Origin: Phytopseudomonas dryadis
Lineage (GTDB): Bacteria; Pseudomonadota; Gammaproteobacteria; Pseudomonadales; Pseudomonadaceae
Assembly: GCF_004327355.1 (NCBI RefSeq)
Contig: NZ_QJUM01000006.1
Location: 62,001 to 126,000 of the forward strand
Reading direction: 5' to 3'
Length of the DNA: 64,000 nt
The notes under the pieces were generated by a model. The model worked only from the letters and a program-made list of their open reading frames with translations. It was not told where the DNA came from and did not search any database. Shown here piece after piece: positions 48,127-57,138 of this stretch. Numbering within the stretch: the first letter of the stretch is position 1; the number at the start of each line of letters is the position of its first letter. The position numbers were made by a program, and so were the translations under genes.

Positions 48127-48861
48127 ATGCACTTGTCTAGACAACAACGCAGTGACGCCGCGCCGCTGGCGCGCCAGGAGCCCCTGTACCGGGAGTTGGC
48201 GGCCGTGCTGCGCAGGGAACTGGAGCAGTTCTCGGCCGGGGACTACCTGCCGGCGGAGATCCAGTTGGCGGCGCGTTTCTCGGTCAACCGCCACACCCTG
48301 CGTCGTGCCGTCGACGAACTGGTGCTCGAAGGGCTGCTGTTGCGGCGGCAGGGCAAGGGCACCCAGGTGCTGGCCAGACCACTGATCTATCCGATGGAGG
48401 CGGGCAGCGCCTACAGCGACTCGCTTTCCGCCCTGGGGCAACGGGTCGAGGCGCAACTGCTCGAGCGGCGCGTGCGCAGCGCCACTGCCGAGGAGTGCCA
48501 GTACCTGCAACTGGCCGACGACAGCGAACTGCTCGAACTCACCACCCTGCGCCTGCTGCAGGGGCAGCCGGTGAGCCTGATCCGGCACCGCTTCTGTGCC
48601 TCTCACGCCGCACTGCTCGCCGATTACCGTGGCGGCTCCCTGCGCCAGTACCTGGCCGAGCGCGAGCTGCTGTTGAGCCGCAGTTTCAGCCTGATCGGCG
48701 CCCGTCTACCCGGCCGCGAGGAAGCGGCCCACCTGCTGATGCCCCGGCACGCGCCACTGCTCACCGTGCTCACCCTGTCCCGCGATACGGCTGGCCGGCC
48801 GCTGGAACTGTCGTTCTCGACCAGCCGCGCCGACCGCTTCCAGTACCAGATCACACCCTGA
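48127..48861 (+). CDS. phnF: GntR-family regulator of phosphonate metabolism
   Basis: A 244-residue protein of the HutC/PhnF branch: winged helix (YRELAAVLRRELEQFSAGDYLPAEIQLAARFSVNRHTLRRAVDELVLEGLLLRRQGKGT) followed by a UTRA ligand domain (ELTTLRLLQGQPVSLIRHRFCASH, ending FSTSRADRFQYQI). In E. coli and relatives phnF lies inside the phn operon and is thought to repress it, with a phosphonate or intermediate as effector. AlgU, PhoB or other inputs cannot be ruled out. Confidence 0.93.
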   Translation: MHLSRQQRSDAAPLARQEPLYRELAAVLRRELEQFSAGDYLPAEIQLAARFSVNRHTLRRAVDELVLEGLLLRRQGKGTQVLARPLIYPMEAGSAYSDSLSALGQRVEAQLLERRVRSATAEECQYLQLADDSELLELTTLRLLQGQPVSLIRHRFCASHAALLADYRGGSLRQYLAERELLLSRSFSLIGARLPGREEAAHLLMPRHAPLLTVLTLSRDTAGRPLELSFSTSRADRFQYQITP

Positions 48862-48875
48862 GGGAGTCTTTCGCC

Positions 48876-49337
48876 ATGCCCACTACAGCCTTGCCCACCG
48901 ATCCAGCAATCGTCGCCCGCCAGCGTTGGATGGGCGTGCTCGCCCGCGGCGCCGACGAACTGAAGCGGCAGGCCGCGACGTTACGCGCCACCGACTACCG
49001 GCTCATTCGCGCGCCGGAGGTCGGCATGACCCTGGTACGCGGGCGCATGGGCGGCACTGGCGATGCCTTCAATCTCGGTGAGATGAGCGTGACCCGTTGC
49101 GTGGTGCGGCTGGCCGACGGTTGCACCGGTTACAGCTATGTCGCCGGGCGCGACAAGCAGCACGCCGAACTGGCCGCCTTGGCCGACGCCCACCTGCAGG
49201 GCGAGCGCCAGGCGCACTGGCTGGCGCAGTTGATCGAACCCATGGCCCAGGCGCAGCGCACGGCGCGCGCTGCCGAGGCTGCACGAACCGCTAGTACCCA
49301 GGTGGAGTTCTTCACCCTGATCAGAGGAGAAGATTGA
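48876..49337 (+). CDS. phnG: C-P lyase core complex subunit PhnG
   Basis: A 153-residue protein with the PhnG pattern RQRWMGVLARG, then VGMTLVRGRMGGTGDAFNLGEMSVTRCVVRL and GYSYVAGRDKQHAELAALADA. It is a subunit of the PhnGHIJ core, needed with PhnI to displace adenine of ATP by the phosphonate. The ATG follows AGGGAG. Its TGA shares one base with the phnH start. Confidence 0.95.
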   Translation: MPTTALPTDPAIVARQRWMGVLARGADELKRQAATLRATDYRLIRAPEVGMTLVRGRMGGTGDAFNLGEMSVTRCVVRLADGCTGYSYVAGRDKQHAELAALADAHLQGERQAHWLAQLIEPMAQAQRTARAAEAARTASTQVEFFTLIRGED

Positions 49338-49948
49338 TGAACGGCGTTCATGCCTCGCAATGGCTGCAACCTGCTTTCAATGACCCGGTGCTGGATGCCC
49401 AGGCCAGTTTCCGCGCCGCGCTCAGGGCCCTGGCCGAACCCGGCCTGGTGCAGCGCCTGGATCGCGCCCTGGCGCTGGAGAGCCTGCAACCGGCCACCTA
49501 TGCCTTGTGCCTGGCCTTTCTCGATGGCGATACGCCCTTGTGGCTGGCGCCGCGTTTCGACACCCCGGGGATCCGTGCCAACCTGGCCTTTCATTGCGGT
49601 TGCCCGATCGTCGTCGAGCGCGAGGCGGCGCTTTTCGCCCTGCTCGATGCCGAGGAGAGCCACGACCTGTCGGCCTTCGACAACGGCAGCGAGCGTTATC
49701 CGGATCAGTCCTGCACCTTGCTGATCCAGCTCGATGCCCTCGACGGCGGTCTGCCGCTGCGCTGGCGCGGCCCGGGGATCAAGGATGTGCGCCGGGTCGA
49801 GCTGCCCCTCGGCGCGGCGTTCTGGCAGCAGCGTCTGGCGCGCAGCGCCTTTCCCCGTGGTCTGGATGCGTTCTTCGCCGCCGGGCAGCAGGTCATCGGC
49901 CTGCCGCGCAGTACGCGGGTACTGGCCAGTGCAGAGGAGGCCGCCTGA
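49337..49948 (+). CDS. phnH: C-P lyase core complex subunit PhnH
   Basis: A 203-residue PhnH family protein: FNDPVLDAQASFRAALRALAEPG, ALCLAFLDGDTPLWLAP and GSERYPDQSCTLLIQLD. It resembles a PLP-transferase fold without cofactor and binds PhnIJ as a structural subunit. Start and stop codons overlap with both neighbours by one base (TGATG), showing strict translational coupling. Confidence 0.95.
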   Translation: MNGVHASQWLQPAFNDPVLDAQASFRAALRALAEPGLVQRLDRALALESLQPATYALCLAFLDGDTPLWLAPRFDTPGIRANLAFHCGCPIVVEREAALFALLDAEESHDLSAFDNGSERYPDQSCTLLIQLDALDGGLPLRWRGPGIKDVRRVELPLGAAFWQQRLARSAFPRGLDAFFAAGQQVIGLPRSTRVLASAEEAA

Positions 49949-51042
49949 TGTATGTAGCCGTGAAAGGTGGCGAGCGCGCCATCGACAATGCGCACGCGCT
50001 GCTGGCCAGGAAGCGCCGTGGCGATACCCGGGTGCCGGAACTGGACGTCGAGCAGATCCGCCAGCAGATGCCACTGGCCGTGGCGCGGGTGATGAGCGAA
50101 GGCGCGCTGTACGACGAACAACTGGCCGCGTTGGCGATCAAGCAGGCGGCCGGGGATCTGCTGGAGGCGATCTTCCTGCTGCGCGCCTATCGCACCACCT
50201 TGCCGCGTTTCGCGGCCAGCCAGGCCCTCGATACCACGCGCATGCAGCTGTCGCGGCGGATCTCCGCGACCTTCAAGGATCTTCCCGGCGGGCAACTGCT
50301 CGGGCCGACCTTCGACTACAGCCACCGTCTGCTGGATTTCGCCTTGCTGGCCGACGGCGACTACCCGGGCCCCGAGGTGGAGCCGGCCGCCGAGCCGGCG
50401 CCGGCCTGTCCGCGGGTGCTGGACTGGCTGGCCGAGGAAGGGCTGATGGCGCGCGAGGTGCCGGACACCGGGCCGGTTCCGGACATCACCCGCGAGCCGC
50501 TGGCTTTTCCCAGTAGCCGCGCCGAGCGCCTGCAGGCCCTGGCGCGGGGCGACGAGGGCTTCCTGCTGGCGCTGGGCTATTCCACCCAGCGCGGTTACGG
50601 GCGCAATCATCCGTTCGCTGGCGAGATCCGCATCGGTAGGGTGCAGGTCTGGCTCGAGCCCGAGGAGCTGGATTTCGCCGTGCCGCTTGGCGATATCGAG
50701 ATAACCGAGTGCGAGATGGTCAACCAGTTCGTCGGCGGCAAGGGCGTCGACCCGCAGTTCACCCGCGGCTATGGCCTGGCGTTCGGTCACGCCGAGCGCA
50801 AGGCCATGGGCATGGCCCTGGTCGACCGGGCCCTGCGCGGTGCCGAGTACGGCGAGGAAGCCGAAGGCCCGGCGCAGCAGGAAGAGTTCGTCCTGATGCA
50901 CTGCGACAACGTCGAGGCCGGGGGCTTCGTCTCGCACCTGAAGCTGCCGCACTACGTCGATTTCCAATCCGAGCTGGAGCTGATCCGCAAGCTGCGCAAG
51001 CAGCCGTGCGCACAGCCGGCCACCGAGGAGAAGCGCGCATGA
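49948..51042 (+). CDS. phnI: C-P lyase core complex subunit PhnI (nucleosidase)
   Basis: A 364-residue protein starting MYVAVKGGERAIDNAHALLARKRRGD, followed by GYSTQRGYGRNHPFAGEIRIG and ITECEMVNQFVGGKGVDPQFTRGYGLAFGHAERKAM, all highly conserved in PhnI. With PhnG, H and L it makes the ribose 1-(alkyl phosphonate) 5-triphosphate and releases adenine; alone it is a purine nucleosidase. The ATG overlaps the phnH stop by one base and its stop overlaps phnJ by four. Confidence 0.96.
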   Translation: MYVAVKGGERAIDNAHALLARKRRGDTRVPELDVEQIRQQMPLAVARVMSEGALYDEQLAALAIKQAAGDLLEAIFLLRAYRTTLPRFAASQALDTTRMQLSRRISATFKDLPGGQLLGPTFDYSHRLLDFALLADGDYPGPEVEPAAEPAPACPRVLDWLAEEGLMAREVPDTGPVPDITREPLAFPSSRAERLQALARGDEGFLLALGYSTQRGYGRNHPFAGEIRIGRVQVWLEPEELDFAVPLGDIEITECEMVNQFVGGKGVDPQFTRGYGLAFGHAERKAMGMALVDRALRGAEYGEEAEGPAQQEEFVLMHCDNVEAGGFVSHLKLPHYVDFQSELELIRKLRKQPCAQPATEEKRA

Positions 51043-51908
51043 ATGCTCACGTACAACGCTCGAGCGACACGGGCTACAACTTCGCTTACCTGGACGAGCA
51101 GAGCAAACGCATGATTCGCCGCGGCCTGCTCAAGGCGGTCGCCGTGCCGGGCTACCAGGTCCCCTTCGGCGGCCGCGAGATGCCGCTGCCCTATGGCTGG
51201 GGCACGGGGGGCATGCAGCTGACCGCGGCCATCCTCGGCGCCGAGGATGTGCTCAAGGTCATCGATCAGGGCGCCGACGACACCACCAACGCGGTGTCGA
51301 TCCGCCGCTTCTTCGCCCGTACCGCCGGCGTGCGCACCACCGAGCGCAGCCCTGAGGCGAGCGTGATCCAGACCCGCCACCGGATTCCGGAAACGCCCCT
51401 GGGCAACGAGCAGATCCTGGTTTTCCAGGTGCCGATTCCCGAGCCGCTGCGCTTTATCGAGCCCTCGGAAACCGAGACCCGCACCATGCACGCCCTGGGC
51501 GACTACGGAGTGATGCACGTCAAGCTCTACGAGGACATCGCCACCTTCGGCCATATCGCCACCAGCTACGCCTACCCGGTGACGGTGGACGGGCGTTACG
51601 TCATGGATCCGTCGCCCATTCCCAAGTTCGACAACCCCAAGTTGCACATGAGCCCGGCGCTGATGCTGTTCGGCGCCGGGCGCGAGAAGCGCCTGTATGC
51701 CGTGCCGCCCTATACCGAGGTGGTGAGCCTGGATTTCGAGGATCACCCCTTCGAGATCCAGCGCTGGGAGCAGCAGTGCGCGATGTGCGGCAGCGCCGAC
51801 GCCTACCTCGATGAACTGATCGTCGACGACAGCGGGCGCAAGGTCTTCGTCTGTTCCGACACCGACTATTGCGCGCAGCGGCGTGCGGCACAGGAGGCTG
51901 GCCAATGA
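51039..51908 (+). CDS. phnJ: Carbon-phosphorus lyase PhnJ (radical SAM)
   Basis: A 289-residue protein with the non-canonical cluster motif CX2CX21C at Cys247, Cys250 and Cys272, plus the further conserved Cys278. The N-terminal TGYNFAYLDEQSKRMIRRGLLKAVAVPGYQVPFG and MPLPYGWGTGGMQ are invariant family blocks. Using an [4Fe-4S] cluster and SAM it cuts the C-P bond of the ribosyl phosphonate, giving an alkane and the 1,2-cyclic phosphate. All catalytic Cys are intact, so the pathway should be active. Confidence 0.97.
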   Translation: MNAHVQRSSDTGYNFAYLDEQSKRMIRRGLLKAVAVPGYQVPFGGREMPLPYGWGTGGMQLTAAILGAEDVLKVIDQGADDTTNAVSIRRFFARTAGVRTTERSPEASVIQTRHRIPETPLGNEQILVFQVPIPEPLRFIEPSETETRTMHALGDYGVMHVKLYEDIATFGHIATSYAYPVTVDGRYVMDPSPIPKFDNPKLHMSPALMLFGAGREKRLYAVPPYTEVVSLDFEDHPFEIQRWEQQCAMCGSADAYLDELIVDDSGRKVFVCSDTDYCAQRRAAQEAGQ

Positions 51909-52714
51909 ATGCCGTGCCATCGCTCGCCCGCCGTCCCGACCTGGCCACGCCGTTGCTCAGCGTGCGCGACCTGAGCCGTCTCCATGGCCCGCAGAAGGGC
52001 TGCCAGGGCGTTTCCTTCGACCTGTATCCGGGGGAGGTGCTGGGCATCGTCGGTGAGTCCGGCTCGGGCAAGTCGACCCTGCTCAACGTCTTGTCCGGGC
52101 GCAGCCAGCCCGATGGCGGGCAGGTCGTCTACCGCGACAAGGACGGCCGCCTGCAGGATCTGTACGCCGCCAGTGAAGCCGAGCGGCGTACCTTGCTGCG
52201 CACCGAGTGGGGCTTCGTCGAGCAGAACCCGCGTGACGGGCTGCGCATGACGGTGTCGGCCGGGGCCAATATCGGCGAGCGCCTGATGGCCCAGGGCGTG
52301 CGCCATTACGGTCGGTTGCGCGAGGCCGGGCTGGACTGGCTGCGCCAGGTGGAGATCGACCCGCAGCGCATCGACGACCTGCCGCGGACCTTTTCCGGTG
52401 GCATGCAGCAGCGCCTGCAGATCGCCCGCAACCTGGTCTCCGCGCCGCGCCTGGTGTTCATGGATGAGCCCACCGGCGGCCTCGACGTCTCGGTGCAGGC
52501 CCGCCTGCTCGACCTGTTGCGCGGGCTGGTGCGCGAGCTGGATCTGGCCGTGGTCATCGTCACCCATGATCTGGCCGTGGCGCGCCTGCTGGCCGATCGC
52601 CTGATGGTCATGCGCCGCTCCCAGGTGGTCGAGGCCGGGCTCACCGATCAGATCCTCGATGACCCGCAGCACCCGTATTCGCAGTTGCTGGTGTCGTCCG
52701 TCCTGCAGCCATGA
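51905..52714 (+). CDS. phnK: C-P lyase-associated ATP-binding protein PhnK
   Basis: A 269-residue ABC-type ATPase of the dipeptide-transporter-like class: Walker [34 protein letters not shown], signature [15 protein letters not shown], Walker [15 protein letters not shown]. There is no permease partner; PhnK docks on the PhnGHIJ core. The start at 51905 overlaps the phnJ stop by four bases; an in-frame ATG at 51869 lies inside phnJ. Confidence 0.94.
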   Translation: MNAVPSLARRPDLATPLLSVRDLSRLHGPQKGCQGVSFDLYPGEVLGIVGESGSGKSTLLNVLSGRSQPDGGQVVYRDKDGRLQDLYAASEAERRTLLRTEWGFVEQNPRDGLRMTVSAGANIGERLMAQGVRHYGRLREAGLDWLRQVEIDPQRIDDLPRTFSGGMQQRLQIARNLVSAPRLVFMDEPTGGLDVSVQARLLDLLRGLVRELDLAVVIVTHDLAVARLLADRLMVMRRSQVVEAGLTDQILDDPQHPYSQLLVSSVLQP

Positions 52715-52736
52715 ACCGCGCCATTGGAGAATCATC

Positions 52737-53456
52737 ATGGATAAGCTGATCGAGGTTTCCGGCCTCAGCAAGACCTTTACCCTGCACCAGCAGCACGGCG
52801 TGGTACTGGATGTGCTGAGCGGGCTGGATTTTTCCGTGGCGCCGGGCGAGTGCCTGGTGCTGCACGGGCATTCCGGGGCCGGCAAGTCGACCTTGCTGCG
52901 CACCCTCTACGGCAACTACCTGGCGGCGGGCGGCAGCATTCGCATTCGCCACCGGCAGGCGTGGGTCGAACTGGCCGGCGCCGAGCCGCGCCAGGTGCTC
53001 GATGTGCGTCGTCACACCCTGGGCTATGTCAGCCAGTTCCTGCGGGTGATTCCACGCGTCGCCACCCTGGACGTGGTGATGGCGCCCGCCCTCGAACGGG
53101 GCCGTCAGCGCGGCGAGGCACGGCGTCGTGCCTGCGAGTTGCTCGAGCGGCTGAACATTCCCGAGGCGCTCTGGCAGCTGGCGCCCGGCACCTTCTCCGG
53201 GGGCGAGCAGCAGCGCGTCAACATCGCCCGCGGCTTCATGGTCGACTGGCCGCTGCTGCTGCTGGATGAACCCACCGCCTCGCTGGACGAGCGCAATCGC
53301 CAGGTGGTGCTCGAGCTGATCGCCGAGGCCAAGGCCGCCGGCAGCGGCCTGATCGGCATCTTCCACGACCGCGCCGTCCGCGAGGCGGTCGCCGATCGCG
53401 TGCTCGACATGAGCCCGCGTCCCACCTCTGCGCAGGAGTACATCTATGCCGGCTGA
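52737..53456 (+). CDS. phnL: C-P lyase-associated ATP-binding protein PhnL
   Basis: A 239-residue ABC-type ATPase: Walker [30 protein letters not shown], signature [14 protein letters not shown] and Walker [16 protein letters not shown]. Like PhnK it lacks a permease and is required for forming the ribosyl phosphonate intermediate. GGAGA precedes the ATG. Its last 11 bases overlap phnM. Confidence 0.94.
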   Translation: MDKLIEVSGLSKTFTLHQQHGVVLDVLSGLDFSVAPGECLVLHGHSGAGKSTLLRTLYGNYLAAGGSIRIRHRQAWVELAGAEPRQVLDVRRHTLGYVSQFLRVIPRVATLDVVMAPALERGRQRGEARRRACELLERLNIPEALWQLAPGTFSGGEQQRVNIARGFMVDWPLLLLDEPTASLDERNRQVVLELIAEAKAAGSGLIGIFHDRAVREAVADRVLDMSPRPTSAQEYIYAG

Positions 53457-54591
53457 ACGTATTCTGAGCAATGCCCGGGTGGTCACCGCCGACCAGGTGT
53501 TCACCGGCAGCGTGGTCATGCGCGACGGGCTTATCGCCGCTGTCGACGAAGGCCGCAGCCAGTTGCCCCAGGCCGAGGATCTGCAGGGCGATTACCTGCT
53601 GCCCGGGCTGGTCGAACTGCACACCGACAACCTGGAAAAGCACATGAGCCCGCGCCCGGGGGTGGACTGGCCGTCGGCCTCGGCGGTGCTGACCCACGAC
53701 GCGCAGATCGTCGCCGCGGGCATCACCACGGTGTTCGATGCCCTGTCCATCGGCGACATCAACCCGCGCGGCAAGCGCATGCAGCAACTGCCGGCCATGC
53801 TCGAGGCCATCGCCGAGGCCCAGCACAGCGGTGACGCCCGCGCCGATCATCGGCTGCACTTGCGCTGCGAACTGTCGCACCCACAGGTGCTCAGCGTATT
53901 CCGCGACCTGGTGGAGCACCCCCTGGTGCAACTGGTCTCGGTCATGGATCACTCGCCGGGCCAGCGCCAGTTCGCCAAGGAAGAAAAGTACCGCGAGTAC
54001 TACATGGGCAAGTACAGCCTCAATGAGCTGGAGATGGATGCCTTCATCGAGGAGCAACTGGGCAACGCGCGGATCTTCAGCGACCGCCACCGTCGTGCCA
54101 TCGTCGAGGATTGCCGGGCCCGTGGCCTGTCCGTCGCCAGCCATGACGACGCGACCCTGGCCCATGTGCAGGAGTCGGCCGCATTCGGCATGTCCATCGC
54201 CGAGTTCCCGACCACCCTGGAAGCGGCCAGGGCCAGTCATGCCGCCGGGCTGCAGGTGCTGATGGGGGCGCCGAACATCGTGCGCGGCGGCTCGCACTCG
54301 GGCAATATCGCCGCCGCCGAGCTGGCGCGTCACGGCGTGCTGGATATCCTCTCCAGCGACTATTATCCGGCCAGCCTGTTGCCGGCGGCGCTGCTGCTGG
54401 CCGGGCAGGATAACGGCTATGATCTGCCACGGGCCATGGCCGCGGTGAGCCGGGTGCCCGCCCGGGCCGCCGGGCTGGATGATCGCGGCGAGATCCGCGT
54501 CGGGCTGCGGGCCGACCTGTTGCAGGCGCGGGTGCGCGGCGGGCAGGCGGTGATCCGTCAGGTCTGGCGGCAAGCGAATAGGGTGTTCTGA
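53446..54591 (+). CDS. phnM: Alpha-D-ribose 1-methylphosphonate 5-triphosphate diphosphatase
   Basis: A 381-residue amidohydrolase-superfamily protein: [24 protein letters not shown] (first metal ligands), [35 protein letters not shown] and [17 protein letters not shown]. It removes pyrophosphate from the ribosyl phosphonate triphosphate before PhnJ acts. The ATG at 53446 is inside the end of phnL; the stop touches the phnN start. Confidence 0.95.
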   Translation: MPAERILSNARVVTADQVFTGSVVMRDGLIAAVDEGRSQLPQAEDLQGDYLLPGLVELHTDNLEKHMSPRPGVDWPSASAVLTHDAQIVAAGITTVFDALSIGDINPRGKRMQQLPAMLEAIAEAQHSGDARADHRLHLRCELSHPQVLSVFRDLVEHPLVQLVSVMDHSPGQRQFAKEEKYREYYMGKYSLNELEMDAFIEEQLGNARIFSDRHRRAIVEDCRARGLSVASHDDATLAHVQESAAFGMSIAEFPTTLEAARASHAAGLQVLMGAPNIVRGGSHSGNIAAAELARHGVLDILSSDYYPASLLPAALLLAGQDNGYDLPRAMAAVSRVPARAAGLDDRGEIRVGLRADLLQARVRGGQAVIRQVWRQANRVF

Positions 54592-55158
54592 ATGACGGGC
54601 AGGTTGATCTATCTGATGGGGCCTTCGGGTTCGGGCAAGGACAGCCTGCTGGATGCCGCGCGCGAGCGTCTGGCGGCGCGCGGTTGCCGGGTCGCGCGGC
54701 GGGTCATCAGCCGATCCGCCGAGGCCGTGGGCGAGGACGCCGTGGCGGTGTCGGCGCAGGCGTTCGAGCAGCGCCTGGCGGACGGCGAGTTCGCCATGAG
54801 CTGGCGGGCCAACGGGCTGGCCTATGGCATCCCGCGGCAGGTCGACGAGTGGCTGGCAGTCGGTGACGATGTGCTGGTCAATGGTTCACGCGGGTATCTG
54901 GCCGAGGCCCTGCGGCGCTATCCGCATCTGCTGGCGATTCTGCTCACGGTCGAGCCCGCGGTGCTGCGCGCGCGCCTGCTGGCCCGCGGCCGGGAAACCC
55001 TCGCCGATATCGAAGCGCGGCTAACGCGCAATGCGCGTTTCGCCCCGGCGGGCGGTGACGTCGAAGGGGCCGATCTGATCTGCCTGGACAACTCCGGCGA
55101 ACTGGAGGGCACGGTGCGGCAACTACTCGATCTGATCGGCAGTCGCGCATGCGCCTGA
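54592..55158 (+). CDS. phnN: Ribose 1,5-bisphosphate phosphokinase
   Basis: A 188-residue P-loop kinase related to guanylate kinase: LIYLMGPSGSGKDSLLDAARERL with the Walker A loop at 10-17, then FAMSWRANGLAYGIPRQVDEWLAVGDDVLVNGSRGYL. It phosphorylates ribose 1,5-bisphosphate to PRPP, the salvage end of the C-P lyase route. It starts directly after the phnM stop and overlaps phnP by ten bases. Confidence 0.94.
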   Translation: MTGRLIYLMGPSGSGKDSLLDAARERLAARGCRVARRVISRSAEAVGEDAVAVSAQAFEQRLADGEFAMSWRANGLAYGIPRQVDEWLAVGDDVLVNGSRGYLAEALRRYPHLLAILLTVEPAVLRARLLARGRETLADIEARLTRNARFAPAGGDVEGADLICLDNSGELEGTVRQLLDLIGSRACA

Positions 55159-55901
55159 CCCTGCTCGGTACCGGTGATGCCCGCCAGGTGCCGGTCTACA
55201 ACTGCGCCTGCGCCGCCTGCGACAGTGCGCGCGTCTACCCGCAGCGGCGCCGTGGCCCCTGTTGTGCGCTGGTCGAATGCGGCGGGCAGCGCTGGTTGAT
55301 CGACAGCGGTCTGAGCGACCTTGCCGAGCGCTTCGCCCCGGGCGCCCTGAACGGCATCCTGCAGACCCACTATCATGCCGACCATGCCCAGGGCCTGCTG
55401 CACCTGCGCTGGGGGATGGACATGCGCCTGCCCGTCCATGGCCCGGCTGACCCGGAGGGCCTGGCCGACCTGTACAAGCATCCGGGAATCCTGGATTTTT
55501 CCGCACCGTTCAAGGCGTTCGAACGCCGCCAGTTGGGCGAGTTGTCGGTCACCGCATTGCCACTGGTGCATTCGAAACCGACCTTCGGCTATCTGCTCGA
55601 AGGCGGCGGGCGGCGCATCGCCTACCTGACCGACACCGTGGGCTTGCCCCAGGCCACGGAGCATCTGCTGCGGCGCATGTCGCTGGATCTGTTGCTGCTC
55701 GACTGTTCCCTGCCACCCCAGGCCGAGACGCCGCGCAATCACAATGATCTGACCCTGGCCCTGCACAGTATCGAACGGCTGCGCCCGGCCAAGGCGCTGC
55801 TCACCCACATTGGCCACACCCTGGACGCCTGGTTGCTCGAGCAGCCGCACTCGCCCTTGCCGGATAACGTGCAACTGGCCCGTGACGGGATGCAGCTTTG
55901 A
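55149..55901 (+). CDS. phnP: Phosphoribosyl 1,2-cyclic phosphate phosphodiesterase
   Basis: A 250-residue metallo-beta-lactamase-fold enzyme. The metal motif HYHADH spans His74-His79; Cys19, Cys21, Cys24 in NCACAACD form the structural zinc site known for PhnP. VHSKPTFGYLLEGGGRRIAYLTDTVGLP gives further ligands. It opens the cyclic ribose phosphate made by PhnJ. No phnO acetyltransferase follows: the operon ends here. Confidence 0.95.
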   Translation: MRLTLLGTGDARQVPVYNCACAACDSARVYPQRRRGPCCALVECGGQRWLIDSGLSDLAERFAPGALNGILQTHYHADHAQGLLHLRWGMDMRLPVHGPADPEGLADLYKHPGILDFSAPFKAFERRQLGELSVTALPLVHSKPTFGYLLEGGGRRIAYLTDTVGLPQATEHLLRRMSLDLLLLDCSLPPQAETPRNHNDLTLALHSIERLRPAKALLTHIGHTLDAWLLEQPHSPLPDNVQLARDGMQL

Positions 55902-56322
55902 AGGCAGGAGCTGTCTCCCTGTCTTCGCCGCAGTGCTATCGCGCAGCAAACAGGTCGATGCAGACAAAGTAGGATGGGTGCTAACCCATCAATTACCGAT
56001 GGGGTAGCACCTACGCGGCCCGGCCCATCCTGAAATTTCTAAATTCATATAAATCAATTGCTTATATGATTTTCGAGGAGAGGGGAACAGGTGTGAAAGA
56101 CCCTGTCTCGGCACAATGGCTGCGATCGCATCGCGCCGGGGGCGACGCTCCTACGGGTTGGTGAGCACTGCGCGTGTGTAGGGGGGCGACCTAGCGGCGA
56201 TTGGGACGCGCTATGGTGTGAAACGACCTTTCCGCATTCGGGGCAGCCAAGCGGCCATGGCCGTTAGCGGACTAGATTGGCGGGACACCGCTACAACCCC
56301 GGGTTCGACGGGCAGGGTGGTG
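55902..56322. other. Intergenic region after phnP with palindromes
   Basis: 421 bases. It holds the palindrome at 55971-56031 and an AT-rich inverted repeat at 56043-56071 (TCATATAA paired with TTATATGA). It also has REP-like words at about 56115-56165 (CATCGCGCC and CGCTCCTACGG). No gene or T-tract terminator is evident. Confidence 0.5.
55971..56031. repeat. GTAGGATGGG-type inverted repeat
   Basis: Outer arms AGGATGGG (55971-55978) and CCCATCCT (56024-56031), inner arms GGTGCTA and TAGCACC. It belongs to the loose group of GTAGG-headed Pseudomonas extragenic palindromes, like 7484-7572. Confidence 0.65.
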
Positions 56323-56508
56323 TCAGCGCAGTACCGGATCGAACTTGACCCGTTTGCCGACCAGCAGGGCGATCACCAGCGACAGGCTGCAGACTACCAG
56401 CAGCACCTTGGCGGTGCTGGCCAGCCAGCCGGCGTGTTCGGGTGCGATCCACAGCAGGGCGCCGGATATCAGGGTCAGCAGCAGGAACAACAAGGCTGGT
56501 TTGGACAT
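56323..56508 (-). CDS. Two-helix small membrane protein, 61 residues
   Basis: MSKPALLFLLLTLISGALLWIAPEHAGWLASTAKVLLVVCSLSLVIALLVGKR shows two membrane helices with a short loop and a basic end. AAGGAG lies six bases before the ATG at 56506-56508. P. aeruginosa has small genes at the same place after phnP (PA3369-PA3371), so this is likely PA3371-like. Function unknown; it may be a stress-induced inner-membrane protein. Confidence 0.75.
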   Translation of the reverse strand: MSKPALLFLLLTLISGALLWIAPEHAGWLASTAKVLLVVCSLSLVIALLVGKRVKFDPVLR

Positions 56509-56538
56509 CACACTCTCCTTGTGCCGCTCGTTCGGCAG

Positions 56539-56688
56539 TCAGAAAAAAGGATCATAGGGACCGTTGCGCTCGTCATCGGCCTGGCTGGAAGACGGGGTGG
56601 CGTCACTGAGCCCGTCGATCAGCCAGATGGCGATGCAGGTGATGGTGGCCAGGAGCAGGACGAAGCCCGGAAAAAATACACTCCACAT
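56539..56688 (-). CDS. Single-helix small membrane protein, 49 residues
   Basis: MWSVFFPGFVLLLATITCIAIWLIDGLSD is one membrane helix, followed by a polar tail SSQADDERNGPYDPFF. The ATG at 56686-56688 is preceded by AAGGTGG. It lies between two other minus-strand small-protein genes. I do not know its function; placement suggests a PA3370-like gene. Confidence 0.65.
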   Translation of the reverse strand: MWSVFFPGFVLLLATITCIAIWLIDGLSDATPSSSQADDERNGPYDPFF

Positions 56689-56701
56689 CGCGGCGCCCAC
56701 C

Positions 56702-56938
56702 TTAGAACGTGAAGCGCTGCTGCGGGCGTGGCTGCCACTCGCTGCTTTGCAGCGGTTTGGCGGCGAACTGGCCGGGTTCGGCTTTGCTGGCGTACTGGAA
56801 CTGTACGGTGGTCGGACGGATTTGCTGAACCAGCTGCATGGCGGTGGCCTGCTGCTGGTTGGTCTTGATCGCGGCGAATGCGGCGCCGACAAGCAGGGTC
56901 AGAGCGATGGCGGCGGCCAGGGCGATGAGGCTGTTCAT
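56702..56938 (-). CDS. Small protein with N-terminal signal/anchor, 78 residues
   Basis: MNSLIALAAAIALTLLVGAAFAAIK is a membrane anchor or signal peptide; the remaining ~50 residues are polar and Gln-rich (NQQQATAMQLVQQIRPTTVQFQY...). It is the first of three minus-strand small genes. AT-rich sequence upstream (56990-57050) probably carries the promoter. Likely periplasmic or membrane-tethered; function unknown. Confidence 0.65.
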   Translation of the reverse strand: MNSLIALAAAIALTLLVGAAFAAIKTNQQQATAMQLVQQIRPTTVQFQYASKAEPGQFAAKPLQSSEWQPRPQQRFTF

Positions 56939-57138
56939 GATGGGAATCTCGCATCCGGTTTCTTGTCATACACAGAGCAGTTCCCATGCCAATCTTTTTT
57001 GTTTAAAAAATCCTTTAAAATCAAATAGTTATCTTATATTGAAAATAGCTTTCCCGTGCATGTTGCAAGGTGCCTGAATTGGCGCATTGCAAAATGCATG
57101 ATGGCCTCTGGCGGCAGGCAGCGACGGGCGGGCCATGC

